Shown here piece after piece: positions 53,156-61,015 of a stretch of 64,000 bases of DNA. The stretch is taken from contig JAAUTZ010000008.1 of the NCBI GenBank assembly GCA_012031225.1, positions 1 to 64,000 on the forward strand, in the 5' to 3' direction. Positions within the stretch are counted from its first letter, which is position 1. Every line of letters starts with the position of its first letter. The stretch comes from Chloroflexaceae bacterium. Its GTDB lineage: Bacteria > Chloroflexota > Chloroflexia > Chloroflexales > Chloroflexaceae. A model generated the notes under the pieces. The model was not told where the DNA came from. It did not search any database and saw only the letters and a list, made by a program, of their open reading frames with translations. The translations under genes and the position numbers were made by a program.

Positions 53156-54248
53156 TGCGCCGGCGGCCCCGCAGATCATCTATGTAGGCGGGCGGCACGG
53201 CATGGAACAGGGTATTGTGCAGGGTGAAAGCAGCCTGCCGTTTCGGGCGTTGCCGGCCGCTGCCATTCGGGGGCGCGGGCTACGCGAGCGGATGCGGGGC
53301 AGTGCGATCATGCTGGCGGGGCTAGTCGAGGCGTTGCGCCTGCTCGATCAGGATCGCCCGGCGGCGATCCTCGGCACGGGGGGCTATGTGTGTGTGCCCC
53401 TGTTTGTCGCCGCACGGCTACGGCGCATCCCAACCATGATCTACCTGCCGGACGTGGTGCCGGGCGTTGCCGTCAAAGCCCTCGCCCAAATTGCCACGCA
53501 GGTAGCCTGCAACGTGGAAGCCTCGCGCCGCTACCTGCCACATGCTCGGCACACCGCCTATCCATTGTTGGTGGCGGGCTATCCGGTGGCGGATGCACTG
53601 TATCAGCGAGATCGGGCCCAGAGTCGCGCGGCCTTCGGATTGCCCGCAGTGGGGCAGGCCGATGCAGGGCTACCCGTGTTGTTGGTGTATGGTGGCAGTC
53701 TCGGCGCACGCAGCATCAATCGGGCAGTGCAGGCATTGTTGCCGGACATCCTCGCGCACGCGCATGTGATCCATATCTGCGGGCGCGAAGGCGATGAACA
53801 GTGGCTGCGGGAGACAGCCGCCCACCTTGCGCCGCCGCTACAGGCGCGCTACCACCTGTATCCGTATCTGGAGCGGCGCGGCGCACCAACGATGCTGCAT
53901 GCCTTCGGAGCGGCCGATCTTGCGCTGTGCCGCAGTGGGGCTTCGACCCTCGCCGAGCTACCGGCGGCAGCGTTGCCCGCGGTACTCGTGCCCTACCCGT
54001 ATGTACATCAGGAAGATAACGCCGACTATCTGGTGCAACACGGTGCGGCGATCAAGGTGCGCGATCAGGAGATGCTCGGCGATTCGGCGGATGCCCGCAA
54101 TGGGCATCTCTGGCAGGCACTTAGCCAGCTCTTGGGCGATCCGCAGGCCCGGCAGCGTATGGCATCCCACAGCCACGCTCTGGCAAAGCCTGCTGCCGCC
54201 CATACACTAGCACAGGCGTTGGTCACTTTAGCTATCGGGGAGAGGTAA
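52977..54248 (+). CDS. murG: UDP-GlcNAc:lipid I GlcNAc transferase
   Basis: Converts lipid I to lipid II at the inner face of the membrane. The protein of about 423 residues has GGGTGGHVYPALAV after a Pro/Ala-rich start of some 25 residues, an Ala/Pro insertion (about 48-65), GTGGYVCVP, the link YGGSLGARSIN, CRSGASTLAELPA and VPYPYVHQEDNADYL. The ATG at 52977 has GAGGAGCAAAAGC upstream. Its first 59 codons coincide with the extended 3' end of ftsW. A sizeable deviation is the Ala/Pro insertion, otherwise a normal MurG. Confidence 0.94.
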   Translation: MTNAHAAAPPPVPVAPVYGPLPSPLYLCGGGTGGHVYPALAVAAAFASHPAAAPAASAPDAPAAPQIIYVGGRHGMEQGIVQGESSLPFRALPAAAIRGRGLRERMRGSAIMLAGLVEALRLLDQDRPAAILGTGGYVCVPLFVAARLRRIPTMIYLPDVVPGVAVKALAQIATQVACNVEASRRYLPHARHTAYPLLVAGYPVADALYQRDRAQSRAAFGLPAVGQADAGLPVLLVYGGSLGARSINRAVQALLPDILAHAHVIHICGREGDEQWLRETAAHLAPPLQARYHLYPYLERRGAPTMLHAFGAADLALCRSGASTLAELPAAALPAVLVPYPYVHQEDNADYLVQHGAAIKVRDQEMLGDSADARNGHLWQALSQLLGDPQARQRMASHSHALAKPAAAHTLAQALVTLAIGER

Positions 54249-54252
54249 GGTT

Positions 54253-54888
54253 ATGGTCAATCTGGACGCACAGGGAACATCACTGTTTTTGCAGATCAAT
54301 GGCACGCTGTTCCTCCTTGTGATTTTGGGCATTGGCGGGTGGTTTGGCTGGCGTAATGGCATTCGGGCGTTACTCACGCCTGCTATCGTGAGTGGCATTG
54401 CTTATCTGTTGTTCGTGAGTGGCATTGATCCGATCATTGGCTTTATCAATCGGGTCTACTCCAACTTGCCCTACCTGATCGCCATTCTGACTGGGGGCAG
54501 TGCCGCGCAGGCCACGCCGCTGCCGCCCGCGATTACGAATGTGCCACAGCTCGGCTTGCTGGTACGAATCTTCTTTTTCATTGGGACAGTCGCACTCGGC
54601 TTTATTCTCAACAGCGACAAGCAGCTGTGGTATGGGCAGCCCAAGAATCAAACCAACCGCATGCTCGGAGCCTACACTGGGGCGATGATAGCGGCAATCT
54701 TTGCCAATGCCGCCACCGTCTTTTTCATTGATTATGTCAATGAGCGCGGCAATCCGGGCAACCCATGGAATGCACTGTTTGGCATCCTGCCCGACATTCG
54801 CACCTACGTTCCGTTGATGTTTGGAGTATTTGTATTGATGGTTGTGACGACAGTAGTCTTGAATTTCCCGAAGGCTCTGCGTCCGTAG
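54253..54888 (+). CDS. membrane protein of unknown function in the dcw cluster
   Basis: A 211-residue protein with about four to five membrane helices: LFLLVILGIGGWFGW, LTPAIVSGIAYLLFVSGIDP, LGLLVRIFFFIGTVALGFIL, GAMIAAIFANAATVFFI and the C-terminal VPLMFGVFVLMVVTTVVLNF. A loop at about 78-95 is Pro/Thr-rich. No family is recognised; CvpA-like topology is possible. Location between murG and murC suggests a role in envelope assembly or division. GAGAGG lies just upstream of the ATG, 4 bp after murG. Confidence 0.75.
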   Translation: MVNLDAQGTSLFLQINGTLFLLVILGIGGWFGWRNGIRALLTPAIVSGIAYLLFVSGIDPIIGFINRVYSNLPYLIAILTGGSAAQATPLPPAITNVPQLGLLVRIFFFIGTVALGFILNSDKQLWYGQPKNQTNRMLGAYTGAMIAAIFANAATVFFIDYVNERGNPGNPWNALFGILPDIRTYVPLMFGVFVLMVVTTVVLNFPKALRP

Positions 54889-54910
54889 GATGGGTACTGG
54901 GAGCAACACG

Positions 54911-56374
54911 GTGACGCGCTACCACATTATTGGCATTGCGGGGGCGGGCATGAGTGCCATCGCCAATCTCCTGCTCGATCAGGGACATCTGGTGAGCGGC
55001 TCGGACTTGACCCAGAATCACCTGACAGCGGCCCTCAGCGCACGCGGGGCGGTGATCCATCATGGGCATGCCGCAGACTATATTCACGGTGCAGAGGTAG
55101 TGCTCGCAACTGCCGCCGCTGCCCCCGATCATGTGGAGCTACGCGCCGCCGCCGCCGCGGGCATCCCCTGCCTGCGCCGCGATGATCTGTGGCGTGAGTG
55201 GTCGCGCACACGGGCGATCATTGCCGTTGCCGGATCGCACGGCAAAACGACCACCACGGCCATGATTGCGTGGCTGCTGCATGCCGCCGGGCGTGAGCCG
55301 GGCTTCTTGATTGGCAGTGATGCGCCGAATCTGGGGACGAATGCGCGGTGGGGCAACCCGCACGCGCCACTCGTGATTGAAGCCGATGAGTATGATCGGG
55401 CGTTTCTCGCGCTCACCCCCATCATTGCGGTTGTGACGAATGTCGAGTGGGATCACCCCGACATCTACCCGACGGCGGAGCAGTACCACGCCGCGTTCAG
55501 CGATTTCGTCATGCAGACACAGGGCGTGATCGTGACCTGTGGCGATGGCGGGCTAGGGGCGTGGACCACCACCGCCGCCGCCAATGATATGCCCTTCCTG
55601 ACCTATGGGCTAGATCGAGCCAATCACTATCAAGCCGTGCTTGCCCCAGAACCCGCAGCGGATCCGGCAATCCTCACCCGCGCAACGGTGCAGCACCCAA
55701 AACCGAGTGACCCACTCGTTTATGCCACAAACAGCGTAGCCGCGCCGTTCGCGTCCGACCTCCCCGCGCTCATCCTTGAGCTAGGTGTGCCGGGCTTGCA
55801 CAATCTCCGCAACGCGCTGGCAGCTCTGGTTGTTGCCGATCTCTATGGGGTTGCCCGTGATACCGCCATCGCTGCACTCCGCACATTTCGGGGCACTGCC
55901 CGCCGCTTTGAGCTGGTGGGCGTAGCTGGAGCAATTACGGTGATTGATGATTATGCCCATCACCCAACCGAAGTCCACGCAACATTACAGGCGGCCCGCA
56001 CGCGCTACCCAGCCCCACAGCGCATCGTGGCCTATGTGCAACCGCACACCTACAGCCGCACGCGCAGCCTGCTGGCCCAGTGGGCGGGCGCATTCGAGTA
56101 TGCCGATCTGGTGCTGGTGGGCGATGTCTACCCCGCGCGGGAGCGCGAGCCAGAAGGAACCGCACACGCCCTTGCCACCGCGCTTGCCGCGCAGATTGGG
56201 CAGCAGCACCCGGCGGTGCAGACTGTCGGCGATCCGGCACAAGCAGCCATCACGATCTCTGCCCTGCTGTGCCCCAACGATGTGCTGTTGGCGATGGGCG
56301 CAGGCGATAGCACGCACGTTGCGGCGCAGGTGTTCCGCACGGTGGAGCAGCAAGCAAGCGAGGTGAGGGGATGA
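54911..56374 (+). CDS. murC: UDP-MurNAc-L-alanine ligase
   Basis: Adds L-alanine to UDP-MurNAc. The protein of about 487 residues has YHIIGIAGAGMSAIANLL, the P-loop AGSHGKTTTTAMIAW, EADEYDRAF, NVEWDHPDIY, and the C-terminal IDDYAHHPTEV with YVQPHTYSRT. I choose GTG at 54911 because GGGAG is 7 nt upstream and the protein then starts just before the first strand; an ATG at 54890, 1 nt after the preceding stop, would add seven residues. The stop overlaps murB by ATGA. Confidence 0.95.
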   Translation: MTRYHIIGIAGAGMSAIANLLLDQGHLVSGSDLTQNHLTAALSARGAVIHHGHAADYIHGAEVVLATAAAAPDHVELRAAAAAGIPCLRRDDLWREWSRTRAIIAVAGSHGKTTTTAMIAWLLHAAGREPGFLIGSDAPNLGTNARWGNPHAPLVIEADEYDRAFLALTPIIAVVTNVEWDHPDIYPTAEQYHAAFSDFVMQTQGVIVTCGDGGLGAWTTTAAANDMPFLTYGLDRANHYQAVLAPEPAADPAILTRATVQHPKPSDPLVYATNSVAAPFASDLPALILELGVPGLHNLRNALAALVVADLYGVARDTAIAALRTFRGTARRFELVGVAGAITVIDDYAHHPTEVHATLQAARTRYPAPQRIVAYVQPHTYSRTRSLLAQWAGAFEYADLVLVGDVYPAREREPEGTAHALATALAAQIGQQHPAVQTVGDPAQAAITISALLCPNDVLLAMGAGDSTHVAAQVFRTVEQQASEVRG

Positions 56375-57285
56375 ACATCATCGAGCACGAGCCACTCGCC
56401 CGGCACACCTCGTGGCGCATCGGCGGAGCCGCCCGCTACTATGTCGAGGTGACAGATGCCGCGCACGTCCAAGCTGCGCTGGGGTGGGCTGCCGAGCGCG
56501 AGCTACCCGTCTTTGTGATGGGGAATGGCACGAATCTGCTGGTACGCGACGGCGGCTTCGACGGGCTGGTGATCCGCTTTGTGGGGCGCGAATGGAGCAT
56601 CACCCCCGCCCCCGATGGGGTAACCGCCACGTTGCATCTTGCCGCTGGCGCACCAATGGCGGGCACGGCGCGGCGGGTGAGCGCACAAGGCTGGGGCGGG
56701 CTAGTCTGGGCAGAGGGGCTGCCCGGCAGTCTTGGGGGGGCAGTCTATGGCAATGCCGGCTGCTATGGCGGCGATATTGCGGGGGTACTGACACAGGCTT
56801 GGCTCCTCGTCGAAGATCGGGTAGCGGTGTGGGCGAATGAGCAACTCGACTTTCGCTACCGGAGCAGCGTGCTGAAACGCTGGCCCGTGCCGCCGAGCCG
56901 CCCGCTCGTGCTGGCCGCCGACCTGCGCCTGCACCACGCTGATGCGGAGCTGCTGCGGGCAGAGCTGGCAGAGATTGCCGCCGCCCGCAAGTCCAAAACG
57001 CCGTGGGGCAGTTCGTGCGGCAGTGTCTTTAAGAATCCGCCGCCCGTAATTGGTGCAGATGGTACGGCAACTGCCTACAGTGCGGGGCAGCTCATCGAGC
57101 GGGGGGGGATCAAAGGCACCCGCATCGGCGGCGCGGAGATTAGCCAAGTGCATGGCAACTACATCGTCAATGTTGATCACGCCACTGCCGCCGATGTGCT
57201 AGCTCTGATTGGGCTAGCCCAGCGTACCATTCGCGCCGAATTTGGAATTGACCTTGAGTTAGAAGTACAGGTAGTGGGAGAGTAA
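56371..57285 (+). CDS. murB: UDP-N-acetylenolpyruvoylglucosamine reductase
   Basis: FAD- and NADPH-dependent formation of UDP-MurNAc. The 304-residue protein has TSWRIGGAARYYVEV, VMGNGTNLLVRDGGFDGLVI, the FAD-loop GSLGGAVYGNAGCYGG, RYRSSVLK, and the catalytic region WGSSCGSVFKNPP. It overlaps murC by 4 bp, so translation is probably coupled. Adjacent murC-murB is common in several phyla. Confidence 0.95.
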   Translation: MNIIEHEPLARHTSWRIGGAARYYVEVTDAAHVQAALGWAAERELPVFVMGNGTNLLVRDGGFDGLVIRFVGREWSITPAPDGVTATLHLAAGAPMAGTARRVSAQGWGGLVWAEGLPGSLGGAVYGNAGCYGGDIAGVLTQAWLLVEDRVAVWANEQLDFRYRSSVLKRWPVPPSRPLVLAADLRLHHADAELLRAELAEIAAARKSKTPWGSSCGSVFKNPPPVIGADGTATAYSAGQLIERGGIKGTRIGGAEISQVHGNYIVNVDHATAADVLALIGLAQRTIRAEFGIDLELEVQVVGE

Positions 57286-57288
57286 CCC

Positions 57289-58311
57289 GTGCCACGTCTG
57301 AACCATCACGAACCCGTCAGCCGCACCCGCAAGCGCATAGATGCGCGGCGGCGCAATCGGCAGCAACCACCCGATCATGCCTCCGCACCTGCTCGCCCGA
57401 ATAGCGGCCCTGCCGCCCGGTCATCTGGCGGTGCGCGACCTATGGGGATTGCCTCCGGCTTGCGCACGTTCGAGGCCCGCCGCCAGTTTCAGGCTTCGCT
57501 GCACGCGGCCCAAGCCTCGCTCCACCAGCTTCGGAGCGGGGCACAGGCCCGAAACCGCCGCCAACGGGCCACGCCGGCTGGTGCGTCGCAGGTGCAGCCG
57601 GGCATACGGCGGGCATTGCTGCACTGGTTTGTGTCGGGGCGTATGCTTAGTCTCGGCTTGTTTCTAGCAGCAACCGTAGCCCTGTTCTACATTTTCATAG
57701 CGCCTGCGTTCTACATCCAGACGGTGGCCGTGGAAGGCAATACGATCCTCGAAGATCATGTTGTCGCAGGCTTGGTTGAGCTAGAAAGCGACTGGATTTG
57801 GTTTATTGATAAGCAGCAGCTGATCGCGCAGATCAAGCAGAATGCGTATGTGGAGCATGCCGCACTGGAGCTGGCCCTGCCCAACCGGGCCGTAATCCAT
57901 GTTAGCGAACGCCGCCCAGAGGTGCGCTGGCAGGCAGGCGGCACTGAGTATCTGGTGGATGGGGGCGGGCGGGTGCTGGATGTTGCCCGCGCATCCGAAG
58001 CGGGCACGCTGGTGATTGTTGATCATTCCAATCCGGCATTGCAGCCGAACCAATATATTGATCCAGATGCACTCAAGCTAGCCCAATCGCTGGCTGTGCG
58101 TCTGCCAAATGAGTTGCGCTTCCCGCCCCAGTTGATCGGGTGGGATGTGGCACTTGGCATCTATATCATTAGCCCGTATGGTCAGACGATTGTATTTGGG
58201 CGGAGTGAACGGCTGGAGTCGAAATTGGCAATCTTAAACCAACTGTTAGTCGAAGATGTTCGCTTTAGTTACCTTGATCTGCGCCCCACCTATCCCTACT
58301 ATCGCCCGTGA
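57289..58311 (+). CDS. ftsQ: FtsQ/DivIB-type division protein
   Basis: A 340-residue bitopic protein. The long cytoplasmic N-terminus (about 115 residues) is rich in Arg/Gln/Ala. One membrane helix follows (LSLGLFLAATVALFYIFIAP), then a POTRA domain (FYIQTVAVEGNTILEDHVVA and VEHAALELALPNRAVIHVSE) and the FtsQ beta domain (LVDGGGRVLDVA ... LDLRPTYPYYRP). It recruits FtsL and FtsI at the septum. The start is GTG with GGGAG 8 nt upstream, inside the end of murB. The N-terminal tail is longer than in most homologues. Confidence 0.88.
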   Translation: MPRLNHHEPVSRTRKRIDARRRNRQQPPDHASAPARPNSGPAARSSGGARPMGIASGLRTFEARRQFQASLHAAQASLHQLRSGAQARNRRQRATPAGASQVQPGIRRALLHWFVSGRMLSLGLFLAATVALFYIFIAPAFYIQTVAVEGNTILEDHVVAGLVELESDWIWFIDKQQLIAQIKQNAYVEHAALELALPNRAVIHVSERRPEVRWQAGGTEYLVDGGGRVLDVARASEAGTLVIVDHSNPALQPNQYIDPDALKLAQSLAVRLPNELRFPPQLIGWDVALGIYIISPYGQTIVFGRSERLESKLAILNQLLVEDVRFSYLDLRPTYPYYRP

Positions 58312-58335
58312 GCACGGAAGAAAGATGGCAAGCGT

Positions 58336-59670
58336 ATGCGCCGAACCGTTGTAAGTATTGAAGTTGGCACAACCAAAGTCTGCACTGTTGTCGCGCAAGT
58401 TCACAATGAGCGCAGCCTGAATGTGCTTGGCGTGGGCATGACCCAGAGCAAAGGCATAGATCGGGGCGTGGTGGTGAACATTGAAGAAGCCGCCAGCGCA
58501 ATTGCCACGAGCGTCGAGAAAGCCGAGCGAGCCAGTGGCTATCGCATTGATACGGCGTATGTTGGGGTGGCGGGGCAGCACATCGCGTCGCTGAACAGTC
58601 GCGGGGTGGTGGCGGTGAGCAACCCCGATCACGAGATCACGCCGCACGATGTTGCCCGTGCGGTGGAAGCCGCGCAAGCCGTCGCCATTCCCACGCAACG
58701 CGAGGTGGTGCATATCATTCCGCGTGCTTATATTGTGGATGGTACAGAAGGCATCCGCGATCCAGTGGGCATGAGTGGCTTCCGCCTCGAAGTCGAGACA
58801 CACATCGTCACGGGTGAAGTGATGGCAATTCAGAACCTGATTAAGAGCGTGCAACGGGCGGGCATTGAGATAGACGATTTAATTTTGCAGCCGCTGGCCG
58901 CAGGTGAAGCAGTCCTCTCGGATGAGGACAAAGATCGCGGGGTGGTGCTGGTGGACATCGGCGGCAGCACGACGGATGTTGCCGTATTTGTGCAGGGCGG
59001 CATCTGGCATACCAGCGTAATCCCGATTGGCGGCAGCCACTTCACCAGCGATCTGGTGTATGTGCTGCACACCCCCCACAACACCGCCGAGTACCTCAAG
59101 CTGAAGTACGGCGAAGCGATGCAGGATGTGCCCGCCCTGCCGCCCCGCGATCCTGATCATCCTGATGATCCCGATGATCCCGATTCTGCGCTACCGGAAG
59201 CCAACCCGGATGACCTGATTGATGCGGATACGCTGGTGGTGGGCGAGCGGCAGAAGATCCACCGCGCCCTGCTGAATGAGATTTTGCAGGCTCGCGCCGA
59301 GCAGTTGGTTGAAATGATTTACAATGAATTGCAACGGAGCGGGTATGATGGTATGCTTCAGTCAGGCATTGTGTTGACTGGAGGGGGCGCACAGCTTCCG
59401 CGCCTCGATGAGCTGATGCGCGAGATGCTCGGCGTACCCGTGCGGGTCGGGCGGCCCCGCGGGCTAGGCGGCTTGGCTGAGGCGATAGATACGCCACCCT
59501 ATGCCACCAGCGTCGGCTTGCTGTTGTGGGGCTTGCGGCACGGGCAAGCCGATGATCCCTACTATGCGTATCACCAGCCCTATGGCAATGGCTATGGCAG
59601 CTACGGCAATGAAGGGCGCGTGCCGATTTATGAACGGCTGAAGAACTGGATGCGAACGTTTTTACCCTAG
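58336..59670 (+). CDS. ftsA: cell division protein FtsA
   Basis: Actin-like ATPase that anchors FtsZ to the membrane. The 444-residue protein has the phosphate-1 motif SIEVGTTKVCTVV, the 1C domain (RVVVNIEEAASAIATSVEKA-like), LVDIGGSTTDVAVF for phosphate 2 and VLTGGGAQLPRLDEL for the adenosine motif. The C-terminal amphipathic helix (RLKNWMRTFLP) is the membrane anchor. Between about residues 268 and 300 there is an acidic Asp/Pro insertion (PPRDPDHPDDPDDPDS) not usual in FtsA. The ribosome site is weak. Confidence 0.94.
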   Translation: MRRTVVSIEVGTTKVCTVVAQVHNERSLNVLGVGMTQSKGIDRGVVVNIEEAASAIATSVEKAERASGYRIDTAYVGVAGQHIASLNSRGVVAVSNPDHEITPHDVARAVEAAQAVAIPTQREVVHIIPRAYIVDGTEGIRDPVGMSGFRLEVETHIVTGEVMAIQNLIKSVQRAGIEIDDLILQPLAAGEAVLSDEDKDRGVVLVDIGGSTTDVAVFVQGGIWHTSVIPIGGSHFTSDLVYVLHTPHNTAEYLKLKYGEAMQDVPALPPRDPDHPDDPDDPDSALPEANPDDLIDADTLVVGERQKIHRALLNEILQARAEQLVEMIYNELQRSGYDGMLQSGIVLTGGGAQLPRLDELMREMLGVPVRVGRPRGLGGLAEAIDTPPYATSVGLLLWGLRHGQADDPYYAYHQPYGNGYGSYGNEGRVPIYERLKNWMRTFLP

Positions 59671-59728
59671 TGCGCCAACGAGCGCACCTGTGCGAAGGGG
59701 CACATCACCCCAATCTGATCGAGATTGG
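59670..59728 (+). promoter_or_regulatory. three hairpins in the ftsA-ftsZ spacer
   Basis: In the 87-bp spacer: GTGCGC N6 GCGCAC (59670-59687, starting at the last base of the ftsA stop), GTGC N6 GCAC (59690-59703) and CCAATCT N5 AGATTGG (59710-59728). They may be a partial terminator or processing site that adjusts ftsZ relative to ftsA. Confidence 0.5.
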
Positions 59729-59757
59729 CAACCAACAATACGTGAGGGAGACTCAGG

Positions 59758-60927
59758 ATGGCAGACCTAAACAACTTTACGCTTGAACAATTTGCCCAGA
59801 TCAAAGTGATCGGGGTGGGCGGCGGCGGCTGCAATGCCGTAGATCGTATGATCGAAGAAGGCATTCAGGGCGTGGATTTCATCTCCGTCAATACCGACGC
59901 GCAAGCCCTACTGCATACCAAAGCCCCATTGCGGGTGCGGATTGGCGATAAGCTGACCCGTGGTCTGGGCAGTGGCGGCAATCCCGTGATTGGGCAGAAA
60001 TCTGCCGAAGAGGATGAGGATATTCTGCACGAGCAGCTCAAAGGGGCTGATATGGTCTTTGTGACGGGCGGCATGGGTGGCGGCACGGGCACGGGTGCAT
60101 CGCCCGTGATCGCTGGCTTTGCGCAGGATTTGGGCGCACTGACGGTGGGCGTTGTGACGCGCCCGTTCACCTTTGAGGGCAACCACCGCCGCAAAGTTGC
60201 CGAGCAGGGCATTGAGCAGCTGCGCCCCGTTGTGGATACGCTGATTGTGATCCCCAATGATCGCCTGCTCCAGAATGCCACCAAGAATACATCTATGCTG
60301 CAAGCCTTCCAAATGGCGGACACGGTGCTGCTGCACGGCATTCAAGGCATCTCAAGCCTGATTACGCAGCGCGGGCTGATCAATGTAGACTTTGCCGATG
60401 TGAAGGCGATTATGCAGCAGGCTGGCTCGGCTCTGATGGCGATTGGCGTAGGCAACGGCGACAACCGCATGGTGGATGCAGTGAACCAAGCGATTGCTAG
60501 CCCGCTGCTCGAAGTCAGCATTGATGGCGCAAAAGGCGTGCTGTTTAATGTCACCGGTAGCGAAGATTTGGGCTTGCTCGAGATTTACGAAGCGGCTGAT
60601 ATTGTGGCGAAGGCGGTTGATCCTGATGCGAATATCATCGTGGGAGCCGTGATTGACCCAACCTTCCCCTCCGGCCAAGTCAAGATCACCCTGATCGCCA
60701 CTGGCTTCGATGCCACCAAGCCCAACGTTCAGCGCAGCCGTTCGTACCCATCGGGAGCCACATCTGGCGCACACACCGCGCAGCCTGCTATTCCCGTGCC
60801 GCCTGCGCCAGAGTCGCTCAAACGGCCCACCACGCAGCAGCCGGTACGCAACACAAGTAGCTTTGCCAGCAGCGAAGATTTGGATATTCCGCCATTTCTG
60901 CGGAACCGCAACCGCAACCGTCAATAG
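59758..60927 (+). CDS. ftsZ: cell division GTPase FtsZ
   Basis: Tubulin homologue that forms the division ring. The 389-residue protein has [29 protein letters not shown], the tubulin signature [16 protein letters not shown], the T7-loop region [11 protein letters not shown], and the conserved C-terminal peptide [10 protein letters not shown] followed by a basic tail (RNRNRQ). GAGGGAG is 7 nt before the ATG. Last gene of the dcw cluster. Confidence 0.98.
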   Translation: MADLNNFTLEQFAQIKVIGVGGGGCNAVDRMIEEGIQGVDFISVNTDAQALLHTKAPLRVRIGDKLTRGLGSGGNPVIGQKSAEEDEDILHEQLKGADMVFVTGGMGGGTGTGASPVIAGFAQDLGALTVGVVTRPFTFEGNHRRKVAEQGIEQLRPVVDTLIVIPNDRLLQNATKNTSMLQAFQMADTVLLHGIQGISSLITQRGLINVDFADVKAIMQQAGSALMAIGVGNGDNRMVDAVNQAIASPLLEVSIDGAKGVLFNVTGSEDLGLLEIYEAADIVAKAVDPDANIIVGAVIDPTFPSGQVKITLIATGFDATKPNVQRSRSYPSGATSGAHTAQPAIPVPPAPESLKRPTTQQPVRNTSSFASSEDLDIPPFLRNRNRNRQ

Positions 60928-60940
60928 CATAGGCGGGAAT

Positions 60941-60991
60941 AGGCACTGGGAGTCGTCTGCCCTTACACGGCAGGGCTGACTCCCAGTGTCT
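60941..60991 (+). terminator. terminator of the dcw cluster
   Basis: Perfect 11-bp arms CACTGGGAGTC (60944-60954) and GACTCCCAGTG (60978-60988), extendable to 14 pairs with one G-U, and a second inner stem (CTGCC / GGCAG). Only a weak T-tract (TGTTT) follows. It starts 14 nt after the ftsZ stop. Confidence 0.75.
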
Positions 60992-61015
60992 GTTTCCGTT
61001 AGAAAGTCGTGGGCA

